In this document: in pieces, positions 25,825 through 34,071 of the stretch
Numbering within the stretch: the first letter of the stretch is position 1
Layout: each line of letters opens with the position of its first letter
From: Henriciella sp.
GTDB lineage: Bacteria; Pseudomonadota; Alphaproteobacteria; Caulobacterales; Hyphomonadaceae
Assembly (NCBI RefSeq): GCF_029937755.1
Contig: NZ_JAPYPG010000008.1
Span: 83,759-147,758, forward strand
Reading direction: 5' to 3'
Length of the DNA stretch: 64,000 nt
Position numbers and translations under genes: made by a program
Notes under the pieces: generated by a model
What the model was told of the DNA's origin: nothing
The model's database searches: none
What the model saw: the letters and a program-made list of their open reading frames with translations, nothing else

Positions 25825-27810
25825 GTGCCAGCCCAACCGCCGAACCGGACCTCATCAAACCGCCCCCCCACCTATGATTGGCGTAGCGGTGGCGGCTTTG
25901 CCTCGATCCTGTCGGGCAAGCCGATCCTGAAATGGGGCCTGATCACCATCTTCGGTCTGGTCGTCATCGCCGCGCTGGCCGTCTGGATCTACTGGCAGAG
26001 CCTCTATCGCGGCATGCCGGACCTGCCGTCGAATGAAGACCTCTGGGCCACGGGCCGCGAACAGGCGATCGAGTTTGTCGATGCCAATGGCGACACGATC
26101 GCGATCCGGGGGCCCCGCTATGGCCGCGCCATCAATCTCGAAGACCTTCCTGCCCACGTTCCGCAAGCCTTCATCGCGGCCGAGGACAAGCGCTTCTACG
26201 AACATGACGGCGCCGATACGCAAGCCATCATGCGCGCTGTCTGGGCAAATGTGACCTCGGGCGAAACCGTCTCCGGCGCCTCCACGATCACCCAGCAGCT
26301 GATCAAGAACCTCGTGCTCACGCCAGAACAGACCCTGAAGCGCAAGGCACAGGAAATCCGGCTGGCCCGCCGTCTCGAAGAGCGCCTGACCAAGGAGCAG
26401 ATTCTCGAGCTTTACATGAACCGCGTCTATTTCGGCGCCGGCTTCTACGGGCTGGGCGCCGCCTCGCGCTTCTACTTCGGCAAGCAGCCCGAAGAGCTGA
26501 CCATCGGCGAGGCCTCCCTGCTCGCCACCCTGCCGCAGGCGCCCTCGCGGCTGGCGCTGACCAACAACATGACCGATGCAAAGACACGCCAGCGCTATGT
26601 GCTGAGGGAGATGGTCGATTCCGGTTTCATTACCCCGCCCCAGGCAGCGGCAGCCGAGAAGGAAGACATCGCGCTCACCGACCCGCCCGAGCGCGACCCG
26701 CAATTCGGCTATGCCCTCGATGTCGCCACCGACCGGATCGACGAAATCCTGCCGACCATGCCGGGCGACCTTGTCGTCCAGCTCACCATCGATGCCGACC
26801 TTCAGGCCGCCGTGGACGAGGCCTTCACCAGACGGATGCAGGAAGAAGGGGCAAAGCAGGATGCAACCCAGGCGGCCGGCATCGTGATGGATGCCAAGGG
26901 CCGCATCCTCGCCATGTATGGTGGCGTCGACTACACGGAGAACCAGTTCAACCGTGCGACACAGGCGCAGCGCCAGCCGGGTTCAGCCTTCAAGCCGCTC
27001 GTCTACGCCACTGCCATCCAGCAGGGCCTGTCACCCTATGATGTGCGCCGCGACGAGGCGTTCACGATCGATGACTGGACGCCGGAAAACTATTCCCGCG
27101 TCCACACCGGCCCGATGACGCTGTCTGAGGCGCTGAAGGACTCGATCAACACGGTCGCTGCGCAGCTGGGTCAGGAAGTTGGCGAGGAAAACATCATCTC
27201 GCTGGCGCGCCGCTTCGGCATCTCGAGTGCCGACGGTATGAAACCCCTGCCCTCCATCGCGCTGGGCAGCCAGGAAGTGAGTGTGCAGGACCTTGCCCGC
27301 GCCTATGGCGTCTTCATGACCGGCGGCAAGCGCCTCGATCCGCATGTCGTCGAGAAAATCTCGAATTCGCGCGGAGATGTGCTTTACGAACGCCCGCAAT
27401 ACGATGCCGAACAGGTCTATGACCGCCGCGACGCCGAAACCATGGTCGCCATGATGGAGCGCGTGATCACCGATGGCACCGGAACGCGCGCCCGTCTGGC
27501 CAACTGGCAGGTCGCCGGCAAGACGGGCACCAGCCAGGATTTCCGCGATGCCTGGTTTGCCGGTTTCTCGGCGGTGCGTGTGGGCGCGGTCTGGGTGGGC
27601 AATGACGATGACAGCGCGATGAAAAAGGTCACAGGCGGCGGGCTTCCGGCCGCGCTCTGGCACGACATGATGGTGCTCGCCCATGACGGGCTGGAGCCCC
27701 AGCCGCTGGCCGGCGCCGGAACACTGAAGACGCTCTCCCCGCAGGCGCAGCAGCGCATCGCTTTCTACCGTGACCTCGGCATGGCCTTCGAAGGCGCAGC
27801 GACGAACTGA
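25825..27810 (+). CDS. Class A penicillin-binding protein (transglycosylase/transpeptidase)
   Basis: This bifunctional peptidoglycan synthase polymerises glycan strands and cross-links peptides in the periplasm. The 661-residue protein has a cytoplasmic N-terminus, one membrane helix (about residues 38-60) and a GT51 domain with AAEDKRFYEHDGAD holding the catalytic Glu, then STITQQLIKN. The transpeptidase domain has PGSAFKPLVY (SxxK), KDSINTV (SxN) and AGKTGTSQ (KTG). The GTG at 25825 follows GGAAGG at six bases and is preferred over the track GTG ten codons earlier. It is shorter than typical PBP1A (about 800), lacking the OB-like insert. It stands alone between unrelated genes. Confidence 0.93.
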   Translation: MPAQPPNRTSSNRPPTYDWRSGGGFASILSGKPILKWGLITIFGLVVIAALAVWIYWQSLYRGMPDLPSNEDLWATGREQAIEFVDANGDTIAIRGPRYGRAINLEDLPAHVPQAFIAAEDKRFYEHDGADTQAIMRAVWANVTSGETVSGASTITQQLIKNLVLTPEQTLKRKAQEIRLARRLEERLTKEQILELYMNRVYFGAGFYGLGAASRFYFGKQPEELTIGEASLLATLPQAPSRLALTNNMTDAKTRQRYVLREMVDSGFITPPQAAAAEKEDIALTDPPERDPQFGYALDVATDRIDEILPTMPGDLVVQLTIDADLQAAVDEAFTRRMQEEGAKQDATQAAGIVMDAKGRILAMYGGVDYTENQFNRATQAQRQPGSAFKPLVYATAIQQGLSPYDVRRDEAFTIDDWTPENYSRVHTGPMTLSEALKDSINTVAAQLGQEVGEENIISLARRFGISSADGMKPLPSIALGSQEVSVQDLARAYGVFMTGGKRLDPHVVEKISNSRGDVLYERPQYDAEQVYDRRDAETMVAMMERVITDGTGTRARLANWQVAGKTGTSQDFRDAWFAGFSAVRVGAVWVGNDDDSAMKKVTGGGLPAALWHDMMVLAHDGLEPQPLAGAGTLKTLSPQAQQRIAFYRDLGMAFEGAATN

Positions 27811-27845
27811 AGAGGCGGGTTCGCTTAGGCTCCCTGCCTCATCGC

Positions 27846-29450
27846 CTACGGCCCCGTGCCTTCTTCTGCGCGCTCGAAACTGTCGGCCTGGGCCAGAGCC
27901 CATTCCCGCGAAAGCACCGTGTCCGAGGGCTCCTGCAGAAGAGCCCCCGGTTTCAGCAGTTTGTAAGCGTGGTGGCCGGGCTCGGCGATGTCCTCGGTCA
28001 CGCGGTGCATGATGTGGCGGGGCGTGAGTTCGCCCGGATGGTCGCACCCGGCAGCGCCGACCACCTCCATCAGCGCCCGCACGGTATTGCGCTGGAAATT
28101 GTAGACCCGCGCCGCCTTGTCAGGGATGACGAGACCGCGCTGGCGGGATTTGTCCGTCGTGGCGATGCCCGTCGGGCAGAGATTGTTGTGGCAGTTGAGC
28201 GACTGGATACAGCCGAGCGAAAACATGAAGCCGCGCGCTGTGTTGATCCAGTCGGCGCCGAGCGCCATGCTCGCCGCCATCGAGAAAGCCGAGAGCTGCT
28301 TGCCGCTGGCCGCGATGCGGATGTCATCCTTAAGTCCGCAGCCAACCAGCGCATTACGCACCAGAATGAGTCCCTGGCGCAGCGGCGCACCGATATGGTC
28401 CATGAACTCGGCCGGGGCGGCGCCCGTCCCGCCTTCGGCGCCATCCACGACGATAAAGTCCGGCTTGATGCCGGTGCCGAGAATCGCCTTGCAGATGGCG
28501 AGCACTTCCCAGCGATTGCCGACACAGAGCTTCATGCCCACCGGCTTGCCGCCTGACAGCTCACGCAACTGGGCCACCCATTCGATCAGGCCGTTCGGCG
28601 TCGAGAAGGCCGTGTGCGCCGGGGGTGAGAAACAGGTCTGCCCGACCGGAATCCCACGCGCCTCGGCAATCTCGGGCGTCACCTTTGTACCCGGCAGCAC
28701 ACCGCCATGCCCCGGCTTGGCGCCCTGGGAGAGCTTTATTTCGATCATCTTGATCTGGTCATTGGCCGCCACGTCCCGGAAGCGGTCGGGATCAAACGAC
28801 CCATCCTGCGCCCGGCAGCCGAAATAGCCGGACCCCAGCTCCCAGACGAGATCCCCGCCGCCGGCGCGATGGTATTTCGAGACCCCGCCCTCACCAGTGT
28901 CGTGATAGAAACCACCCATCGCCGCACCGCGACTGAGCGCCTCGATCGCATGTGACCCGAGCGAGCCGAAACTCATCGCGGAAATATTGAGCACGCTGGC
29001 GGAGTAAGGCTTCGCCGTGCCCGGCGCGCCGACAGTCACACGCGGGTCTGTGTCCTGCGGATGGCGCGCCACGATGGAGTGCGACAGCCATTCATAGGGT
29101 GGTTTGTCGATATCGAGCTGGCTGCCGAACGGTTCGACCGAGGAGACGTTCTTCGCCCGGCGGTACACCATGGTGCGCTCTTCATGGTTGAAGGGCCGGC
29201 CTTCGGTCTCGCTCTCGACGATGTAGGATCTCAGGAAAGGTCGAAGCTCTTCGGCAATCCAGCGTATCCGCGCCAGGATCGGATAGTTCCGCCACAGCGT
29301 GTGGTGTGTCTGGACAAGGTCATAAAACCCGAGCAGCGTCAGCCCCGCAAAGATGACTGCAGCGATGATGAACCACGGACTGAGAAACGCGAGCCAGACG
29401 AAACCGGCGGTCAGGAGAAGGACGGCGGCGAGTGGCAAAAAACGATACAT
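27846..29450 (-). CDS. FMN-binding glutamate synthase-like protein
   Basis: The 534-residue protein has two N-terminal membrane segments (about residues 4-42) and then a domain homologous to the FMN-binding synthase domain of glutamate synthase (GltB). The FMN/phosphate-binding region GAEGGTGAAPAEFMDHIG and the 3Fe-4S-type cysteine cluster GCIQSLNCHNNLCPTGIAT are intact. It lacks the amidotransferase domain, so ammonia-dependent glutamate synthesis or another redox role is possible; the reaction of this stand-alone subfamily is not established. It is convergent with the penicillin-binding protein gene. Downstream of its promoter side lies the long repeat-containing gap at 29.5 kb. Confidence 0.87.
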   Translation of the reverse strand: MYRFLPLAAVLLLTAGFVWLAFLSPWFIIAAVIFAGLTLLGFYDLVQTHHTLWRNYPILARIRWIAEELRPFLRSYIVESETEGRPFNHEERTMVYRRAKNVSSVEPFGSQLDIDKPPYEWLSHSIVARHPQDTDPRVTVGAPGTAKPYSASVLNISAMSFGSLGSHAIEALSRGAAMGGFYHDTGEGGVSKYHRAGGGDLVWELGSGYFGCRAQDGSFDPDRFRDVAANDQIKMIEIKLSQGAKPGHGGVLPGTKVTPEIAEARGIPVGQTCFSPPAHTAFSTPNGLIEWVAQLRELSGGKPVGMKLCVGNRWEVLAICKAILGTGIKPDFIVVDGAEGGTGAAPAEFMDHIGAPLRQGLILVRNALVGCGLKDDIRIAASGKQLSAFSMAASMALGADWINTARGFMFSLGCIQSLNCHNNLCPTGIATTDKSRQRGLVIPDKAARVYNFQRNTVRALMEVVGAAGCDHPGELTPRHIMHRVTEDIAEPGHHAYKLLKPGALLQEPSDTVLSREWALAQADSFERAEEGTGP

Positions 29451-29548
29451 GGAGACGGGGAAACCTCGCTGGCTGTTCGCAGCGCAACTTAGCCCTCAGG
29501 CGCGAGTCTGCAATGCGGGATAGCCGGCCATGCAAAAGAGCGCGAGAA

Positions 29549-29592
29549 CCGGACTGGTTTCGGACTGCTACCGGACTGTTTTCGGACCCTGA
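29549..29592 (-). repeat. 11-base-period degenerate repeat array, locus 2
   Basis: On the plus strand the units are CCGGACTGGTT, TCGGACTGCTA, CCGGACTGTTT and TCGGACCCTGA, each exactly 11 bases. On the minus strand the same sequence reads as CAGTCCGGTTC-type units, one of them identical to a unit of the 50.4 kb array. Confidence 0.85.
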
Positions 29593-29663
29593 TTTTCAGC
29601 CCTTCCAGACGTGAAGATTAAATCGTCTGGCCAGATGGAACCGCCCCCTTATCCAACAGTTAC

Positions 29664-29770
29664 TCCGGTTCCAGATACGCTCTGGTTGGCCGTGTGCGTG
29701 TAACCGGACCATTCACTTGTACACGGCTGACGGGCCGGGGTCCCCGAATGGGAACTCCGGCCCGTTATTT
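29664..29770 (+). ncRNA. Candidate structured small RNA with terminator-like hairpin
   Basis: The stretch opens with an outer stem TCCGGTT/AACCGGA (29664-29670 and 29702-29708) enclosing a hairpin CCAGA-TACGC-TCTGG. It ends with a 9-base stem ACGGGCCGG/CCGGCCCGT (29730-29738 and 29757-29765) followed by TATTTT. That order fits a short non-coding RNA on the plus strand, or simply a terminator for the convergent dehydrogenase gene. No promoter was identified with confidence. Confidence 0.3.
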
Positions 29771-29792
29771 TGCGCGGCACCTTGTTTTCAGT

Positions 29793-30929
29793 CTAGAAAT
29801 CGTTCAGCCGCGCATAGCGGTCACGATGGAAACTCGCTGAGCCGAGCAGCGCTTCCTGGACGCGGGCCCGCTTCATGTAGAAGCCGGAATCATGGTCATC
29901 GGTCATGCCGATACCGCCATGCAGCTGCACCGTATCATTGGATACGAGGTGCACCGTCTCTGACGCCCGCGCCTTGGCGAGACTCGCCAGTTCAGCGATG
30001 TCGTTTTTCTGTTCGTCTACCGCTGAAAGTGCTGCAGCCACGCAGGATGTGGTCAGCTCGATCTCGGTGAACATCTTCGCCGCCCGATGCTGGAGCGCCT
30101 GAAAAGAACCGATCAGCTGGCCAAACTGCTTGCGCGTCTGGAGATACTCATGCGTCATTTCGAAGGCCGCGAGCGACGAGCCCAGCATCTCCGCCGAAAG
30201 CGCAATCCGGCCCCGGTCAAGCACAGGCTCGAGCAGATCATTGCCCTTGTCGGGCGCGCCAAGAACATGACTGTCATCGACATGTACGCCCTCCAGCGTG
30301 AGGTGAGCAGCGCCGTGACTGTCGACGGTTTTAAGGGCCTGAACAGTCAGGCCTTTTGCATCGCGTGGTACGAGGAAAAGCGTCAGCCCATGCGTGTCGC
30401 CCGGTTCACCAAAGGTGCGCGCGACCACGATAAAGACATCGGCATGATGGCCGTCCTGGACGTACTTCTTGGCGCCGTTCAGCGTGTAGCCCTGTCCATC
30501 GCGCTCGGCTTCGGTGGCGACGCCGGTCGGGTTGTGATGGCTCGTCTCATCCAGGGCGAGCGCGGTGGTCACCTCACCTGAGGCGATCTTCGGGAGCCAT
30601 TCCTTCTTCTGGGCTTCGGTACCGCCCAGCAGGATGGCGGAGGCGCCGATGCAGGCGGTCTGCAGAAGCGGTGTGGAAGCGAGCGTGCGGCCCTGTGCTT
30701 CCATCACCTGGCCGAGCGCGACCATACCCATGCCAACGCCGTCATACTCTTCCGGGATCAGCACGCCGAAAAAGCCGAGTTCGGCCAGTTGGTTGCGGGC
30801 ATCCGTATCGACGCCGTTCTTGCCGGAATCGCGCAGGCCGCGCAGATGCTTCACCGGCAGCTCGTCGCGCGTGAAACTCACTGCGGTATCGCGCAGCATC
30901 TCCTGGTCTTCAGTCAGGACAAAAGTCAT
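29793..30929 (-). CDS. Acyl-CoA dehydrogenase family protein (second of a pair)
   Basis: The 378-residue flavoprotein of the acyl-CoA dehydrogenase family starts MTFVLTEDQEMLRDTAVSF and contains LDETSHHNPTGVATEAERDG in the middle domain. It ends with VQLHGGIGMTDDHDSGFYMKRA. It lies 62 bases downstream of another acyl-CoA dehydrogenase gene on the same strand. Such pairs (for example FadE28-FadE29 and ChsE1-ChsE2) often form alpha2-beta2 heterotetramers acting on bulky CoA esters such as sterol side chains; this assembly is inferred from arrangement. The usual FAD-phosphate motif of the middle domain is diverged here (SHHNPTG), which fits the less active partner of such a pair. Confidence 0.85.
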   Translation of the reverse strand: MTFVLTEDQEMLRDTAVSFTRDELPVKHLRGLRDSGKNGVDTDARNQLAELGFFGVLIPEEYDGVGMGMVALGQVMEAQGRTLASTPLLQTACIGASAILLGGTEAQKKEWLPKIASGEVTTALALDETSHHNPTGVATEAERDGQGYTLNGAKKYVQDGHHADVFIVVARTFGEPGDTHGLTLFLVPRDAKGLTVQALKTVDSHGAAHLTLEGVHVDDSHVLGAPDKGNDLLEPVLDRGRIALSAEMLGSSLAAFEMTHEYLQTRKQFGQLIGSFQALQHRAAKMFTEIELTTSCVAAALSAVDEQKNDIAELASLAKARASETVHLVSNDTVQLHGGIGMTDDHDSGFYMKRARVQEALLGSASFHRDRYARLNDF

Positions 30930-30991
30930 TATCTTACCCTCATTCCTCCGGCGGCGCCGTATCTGAGCCCGCGCCGCATTGTTTGTCTTGT

Positions 30992-32206
30992 CTACTGGTG
31001 TTCGCGCAGGCCAAGCACGCGCTTGGCAACGACGTTGAGATTGATCTCACTGGTGCCGCCTTCGATCGAATTACCCTTCGAACGCAGCCATCCACGAGTC
31101 GCCATCTTGGCCCCCTTGTCGAAGCCTTCGCCTTCCCAGCCGAGGCCCTCGGTGCCGAGCGCTTCAATCATCAGCTCGAACTTGTCCTGGTTCATCTTGG
31201 CGGCGGCGTATTTGATGATCGACGCGGTATGGCCGACTTCCTGCCCGGCCTTGGCCTGCTCGCCAGACCGCTTGACCGTCAGATTGAAGGCCTTGGCATA
31301 CATCATGTGATCGGCAATCCGGCCACGCAGGTCACCGTCGAGGACCTTGCCGTCCTTGTCCGTGCCGACATGGATCTTGGCATACTCGTCCGGGCCGAGC
31401 ATGCCGGAGCCACGGGTCGACCCGAAACCACCAGCCGAAATCGAGGAGCGTTCATGCTGCAGCAGGCGCTTGGCGATTTTCCAGCCGCCATTCACTTCAC
31501 CCACGAGCTGGTCCTTGGGAACTTTCACATCGGTGAAGAAGGTTTCGCAGAAGGGCGAGGACCCCGAGATGAGTTTGATCGGGCGGGTTTCGACACCTTC
31601 GCTTTCCATGTCGAAGAGGATGAAGCTGATGCCCTCATGCTTCTTCGATGTGTCGGTCCGAACGAGGCAGAAAATCCAGTCCGCCTCATTGGCATACGAG
31701 GTCCAGACCTTCTGACCATTGATGAGATAATGGTCGCCCTTGTCTTCACACTTGGTCTGCAGGCCGGCGAGGTCAGAGCCCGCGCCCGGCTCGGAATAGC
31801 CCTGGCACCAGCGCGTCTTGCCCATCACGATATCGGGCAGGAAGCGCTTCTTCTGCTCTTCGTTGCCAAATTCGATCAGGGCCGGACCGAACATCCAGAG
31901 ACCGAAGGAGAACAGCGGAGGCCGCGCCTTGATACGGGCCATCTCTTGCTCGAGTACCTTGGCCTGCTCGCGGGTCAGTCCGCCGCCACCATATTCCTTG
32001 GGCCAGGTCGGAGCGGTCCAGCCCTTTTCGCCCATCCGCTGGAGCCAGACCTTCGAGTCCGGGTTCTTGAATTTTTCGCGGCGCCCGCCCCAGACGACTT
32101 CGTCTTCGGTCATCGGCGTCCGCATGGAAGGCGGGCAGTTTTCTTCAAGCCATTCACGCACCTCTGTGCGGAAAGCATCAAGATCGGTTGGCGTATCATA
32201 GGCCAT
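30992..32206 (-). CDS. Acyl-CoA dehydrogenase family protein (first of a pair)
   Basis: The 404-residue flavoenzyme is of the larger acyl-CoA dehydrogenase type. CQGYSEPGAGSDLAGLQT is the conserved middle-domain motif, with VWTSYANEADWIFCLVRTD after it. The C-terminal SIEGGTSEINLNVVAKRVLGL is the region that lines the active site. The ATG at 32206 follows GGAGGAG, so the 15 residues added by the track ORF are excluded. Its gene precedes the smaller dehydrogenase gene, and the two are probably an operon encoding a heteromeric enzyme. Upstream, a small inverted repeat GTGCT-GAT-AGCAC near 32240 could be an operator. The substrate is unknown. Confidence 0.87.
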   Translation of the reverse strand: MAYDTPTDLDAFRTEVREWLEENCPPSMRTPMTEDEVVWGGRREKFKNPDSKVWLQRMGEKGWTAPTWPKEYGGGGLTREQAKVLEQEMARIKARPPLFSFGLWMFGPALIEFGNEEQKKRFLPDIVMGKTRWCQGYSEPGAGSDLAGLQTKCEDKGDHYLINGQKVWTSYANEADWIFCLVRTDTSKKHEGISFILFDMESEGVETRPIKLISGSSPFCETFFTDVKVPKDQLVGEVNGGWKIAKRLLQHERSSISAGGFGSTRGSGMLGPDEYAKIHVGTDKDGKVLDGDLRGRIADHMMYAKAFNLTVKRSGEQAKAGQEVGHTASIIKYAAAKMNQDKFELMIEALGTEGLGWEGEGFDKGAKMATRGWLRSKGNSIEGGTSEINLNVVAKRVLGLREHQ

Positions 32207-32330
32207 GGGCGAACTCCTCCGGGCAGTCTTCTTGCTAAGTGCTGATAGCACACTAGCGCGAGCTTGAGAGCGCGTCCAAGGCTTCCTTGGCGTCAGAGGT
32301 CATCTGCCGCAGCCGCCCGGCACACCTTGC

Positions 32331-32702
32331 CTAATTGAAGAATTCTTCCCGCACGATCTTGCCATCTTTTACCGTGTAGATGGCAAGTTCCTGCATCTGC
32401 GTCCGCTCACCGGTCGGCTTGAATGTGCAGTCGACGGCGAAGATCACGCCAAACCGGTCATCGCCATGGAGAAAGGGGCCTTTCGCGGTGGTCTCGTGAA
32501 CCGTGTGATTGTCTTCCCACCACGCCCATTTGCCGGCAATGGCCTCGAGCCCCTGCGCCTCGGCGCTGCCCCCCGGCACGGGTCCGGACTCGACCGATAC
32601 ACATGATGGATCATAGACGGTGTCGATCAGCGTCTTGTAGCTGCCGTCATTATTTGCCGCGACGACCTTCTCGCCGATGGCCTTCAAAGCTTCACGATCC
32701 AA
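32331..32702 (-). CDS. NTF2-fold/SnoaL-like protein, 123 residues
   Basis: The 123-residue protein has the pattern of the NTF2/SnoaL alpha-plus-beta barrel: an N-terminal helix pair (DREALKAIGEKVVAANNDGSYKT) followed by four to five strands, ending in ELAIYTVKDGKIVREEFF, the usual last strand. Relatives include small isomerases, hydrolases and non-enzymatic ligand-binding proteins, so no reaction can be given. It lies between the dehydrogenase pair and a secreted alpha/beta hydrolase gene, all on the minus strand, and could belong to the same catabolic unit. Confidence 0.75.
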   Translation of the reverse strand: MDREALKAIGEKVVAANNDGSYKTLIDTVYDPSCVSVESGPVPGGSAEAQGLEAIAGKWAWWEDNHTVHETTAKGPFLHGDDRFGVIFAVDCTFKPTGERTQMQELAIYTVKDGKIVREEFFN

Positions 32703-32774
32703 AATCCACCTCCATCCTTCCCATTCTGTTCCAAATCGAGCTAGCGCGTCCGCGAAAAAATATGGGTAGAGGCG

Positions 32775-33764
32775 CTAGTCGGTCATTGCCTCAAGTCCGG
32801 CGATCAGCTCGTGCATGAACCGGTCCGGCGCCTCGATATGCGGACTATGACCCAGATCGGGAAAGCTCACCAGTATAGCGCCCGGAATGGCCGCTTCTGT
32901 CTCACGGGCCAGTGCTTCATAATTACCGAGCGTTTCGCGGACACTCTCGCTTGCCCGCCCCTTGCCCAGCGCCGTGTTATCCTGCTCGCCAATCAGCAGC
33001 AGCGTCGGCACTTCGATGGTCGGGAATTCGTGCACGACGGGCTGGTTGAAAACCATGTCAGCCGTCAGCGCATGGTGCCAGGCCGTGATCTTGCCTCCTT
33101 CGCCCTCATACATGCTCCACAACATGTCGACCCAACGGTCGTAGCGGTCCTTCCAGTCGCCGACATAATAGGTCGATTGCTGGTAGGCCTTGATGCCGTC
33201 TCGCGTGGTCTTCAGCTGGCTTTGATAGAGCTGGTCGACAGTGACGTTCGGCACGGCCTTGGCCCGCCAGTCCTCAAGACCGATCGGATTGAGGAGAACA
33301 AGACCACCGGTCTCTTGGGGATATTGCAGGGTATAGCGCGCCGCCAGCATGCCGCCCATGGAATGGCCCATGATGACCGGCGCCTCGATATCCAGCGCTT
33401 CGATCAGGCCATGCGTATTCGCGGCGAGCGTGTGCAGACCATACTGGTAGCCCTGTGGTTTGGAAGATTTGCAGAAACCGATCTGATCCGGTGCGATGAC
33501 GCGATAGCCCTCATCAAGAAGTGCCCGGATCACTGTTTCCCAAGTCGCGGCGCAAAAATTCTTGCCGTGAAGGAGCACGACGGTTTCACCGTTCGTCTCT
33601 TCGGGCATGACATCGAGATAGGCCATCTCCATCGCCTGCCCCTGACTGACCAGGGCATGGCGCTCGACGGGCCAGGGATAGTCGAAGTCAGAAAGCATCG
33701 GATCGGCGGCAGCTGTCCCGGCCAGGCAAACGCCCATCAATGCGCCTGTCAGAAATCGTTTCAT
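32775..33764 (-). CDS. Exported alpha/beta hydrolase
   Basis: The 329-residue protein carries a signal peptide (MKRFLTGALMGVCLAGTAAA), so it works in the periplasm or outside the cell. The alpha/beta-hydrolase core has an HGKNFCAATWE oxyanion segment, the nucleophile elbow GHSMGG and the catalytic histidine in LGHSPHIEAP. ATG 33764 follows GGAGG with seven bases spacing and replaces the track start 12 codons upstream. Family resemblance is to lactonases, epoxide hydrolases and haloperoxidases; the substrate is not clear. It is on the same strand as the NTF2-fold gene 72 bases downstream. Confidence 0.83.
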   Translation of the reverse strand: MKRFLTGALMGVCLAGTAAADPMLSDFDYPWPVERHALVSQGQAMEMAYLDVMPEETNGETVVLLHGKNFCAATWETVIRALLDEGYRVIAPDQIGFCKSSKPQGYQYGLHTLAANTHGLIEALDIEAPVIMGHSMGGMLAARYTLQYPQETGGLVLLNPIGLEDWRAKAVPNVTVDQLYQSQLKTTRDGIKAYQQSTYYVGDWKDRYDRWVDMLWSMYEGEGGKITAWHHALTADMVFNQPVVHEFPTIEVPTLLLIGEQDNTALGKGRASESVRETLGNYEALARETEAAIPGAILVSFPDLGHSPHIEAPDRFMHELIAGLEAMTD

Positions 33765-33837
33765 CACCCGCCTCCATTCAACCGATCGATGGTCAAGCAA
33801 TGCGCCTCAACCCGCGAGCGTTCCGCAGGCGGCGAAT

Positions 33838-34071
33838 TTACCGCCCGAAGCGCCCCAAAAGGCCGTGCTCTGGCCCGGTTTCAAAACCGGCAAGGTTGAT
33901 CGCGTGGACCATTCCGAGAAAGACCACAAGCGTGCAGCCAACCATGATCAGGCCCCAAGGCATCTGATTGGGGCGCCCATCCTTGCGGACGCCGCCCAGT
34001 TTGCGGCTGGACAGGAAGATCCCGGCCCCTGCGGCGACGATAATCAGGATAGTAATGATCCAGGTGGTCAT
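33838..34071 (-). CDS. Small membrane protein, 77 residues
   Basis: The short protein has two predicted membrane helices (TTWIITILIIVAAGAGIFLS and about residues 36-54, WGLIMVGCTLVVFLGMVHA) and a Gly-rich basic C-terminus. Its ATG at 34071 overlaps the glycosyltransferase stop codon (ATGA), which sets the start far inside the 134-residue track ORF and implies translational coupling. It may assist or regulate the glycosyltransferase, but that is only positional. I do not recognise the family. Confidence 0.7.
   Translation of the reverse strand: MTTWIITILIIVAAGAGIFLSSRKLGGVRKDGRPNQMPWGLIMVGCTLVVFLGMVHAINLAGFETGPEHGLLGRFGR

Larger units (their letters stand above)
29451..29792. other. Intergenic region with repeats and structured candidate RNA
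   Basis: This 342-base gap holds no convincing protein gene. It contains four 11-base repeat units, a 7-base inverted repeat (CCAGACG/CGTCTGG, 29605-29630) and a possible structured RNA ending in a strong hairpin. Each is listed separately. Confidence 0.8.

Noticed and set aside
29701-29770. Possible tRNA
   Set aside because: The GC-rich fold lacks a T-loop GTTCRA sequence, an anticodon arm and CCA-proximal pairing.
30983-32245. 420-residue plus-strand ORF antisense to an acyl-CoA dehydrogenase
   Set aside because: Another GC-driven shadow; only the minus-strand protein shows family motifs.
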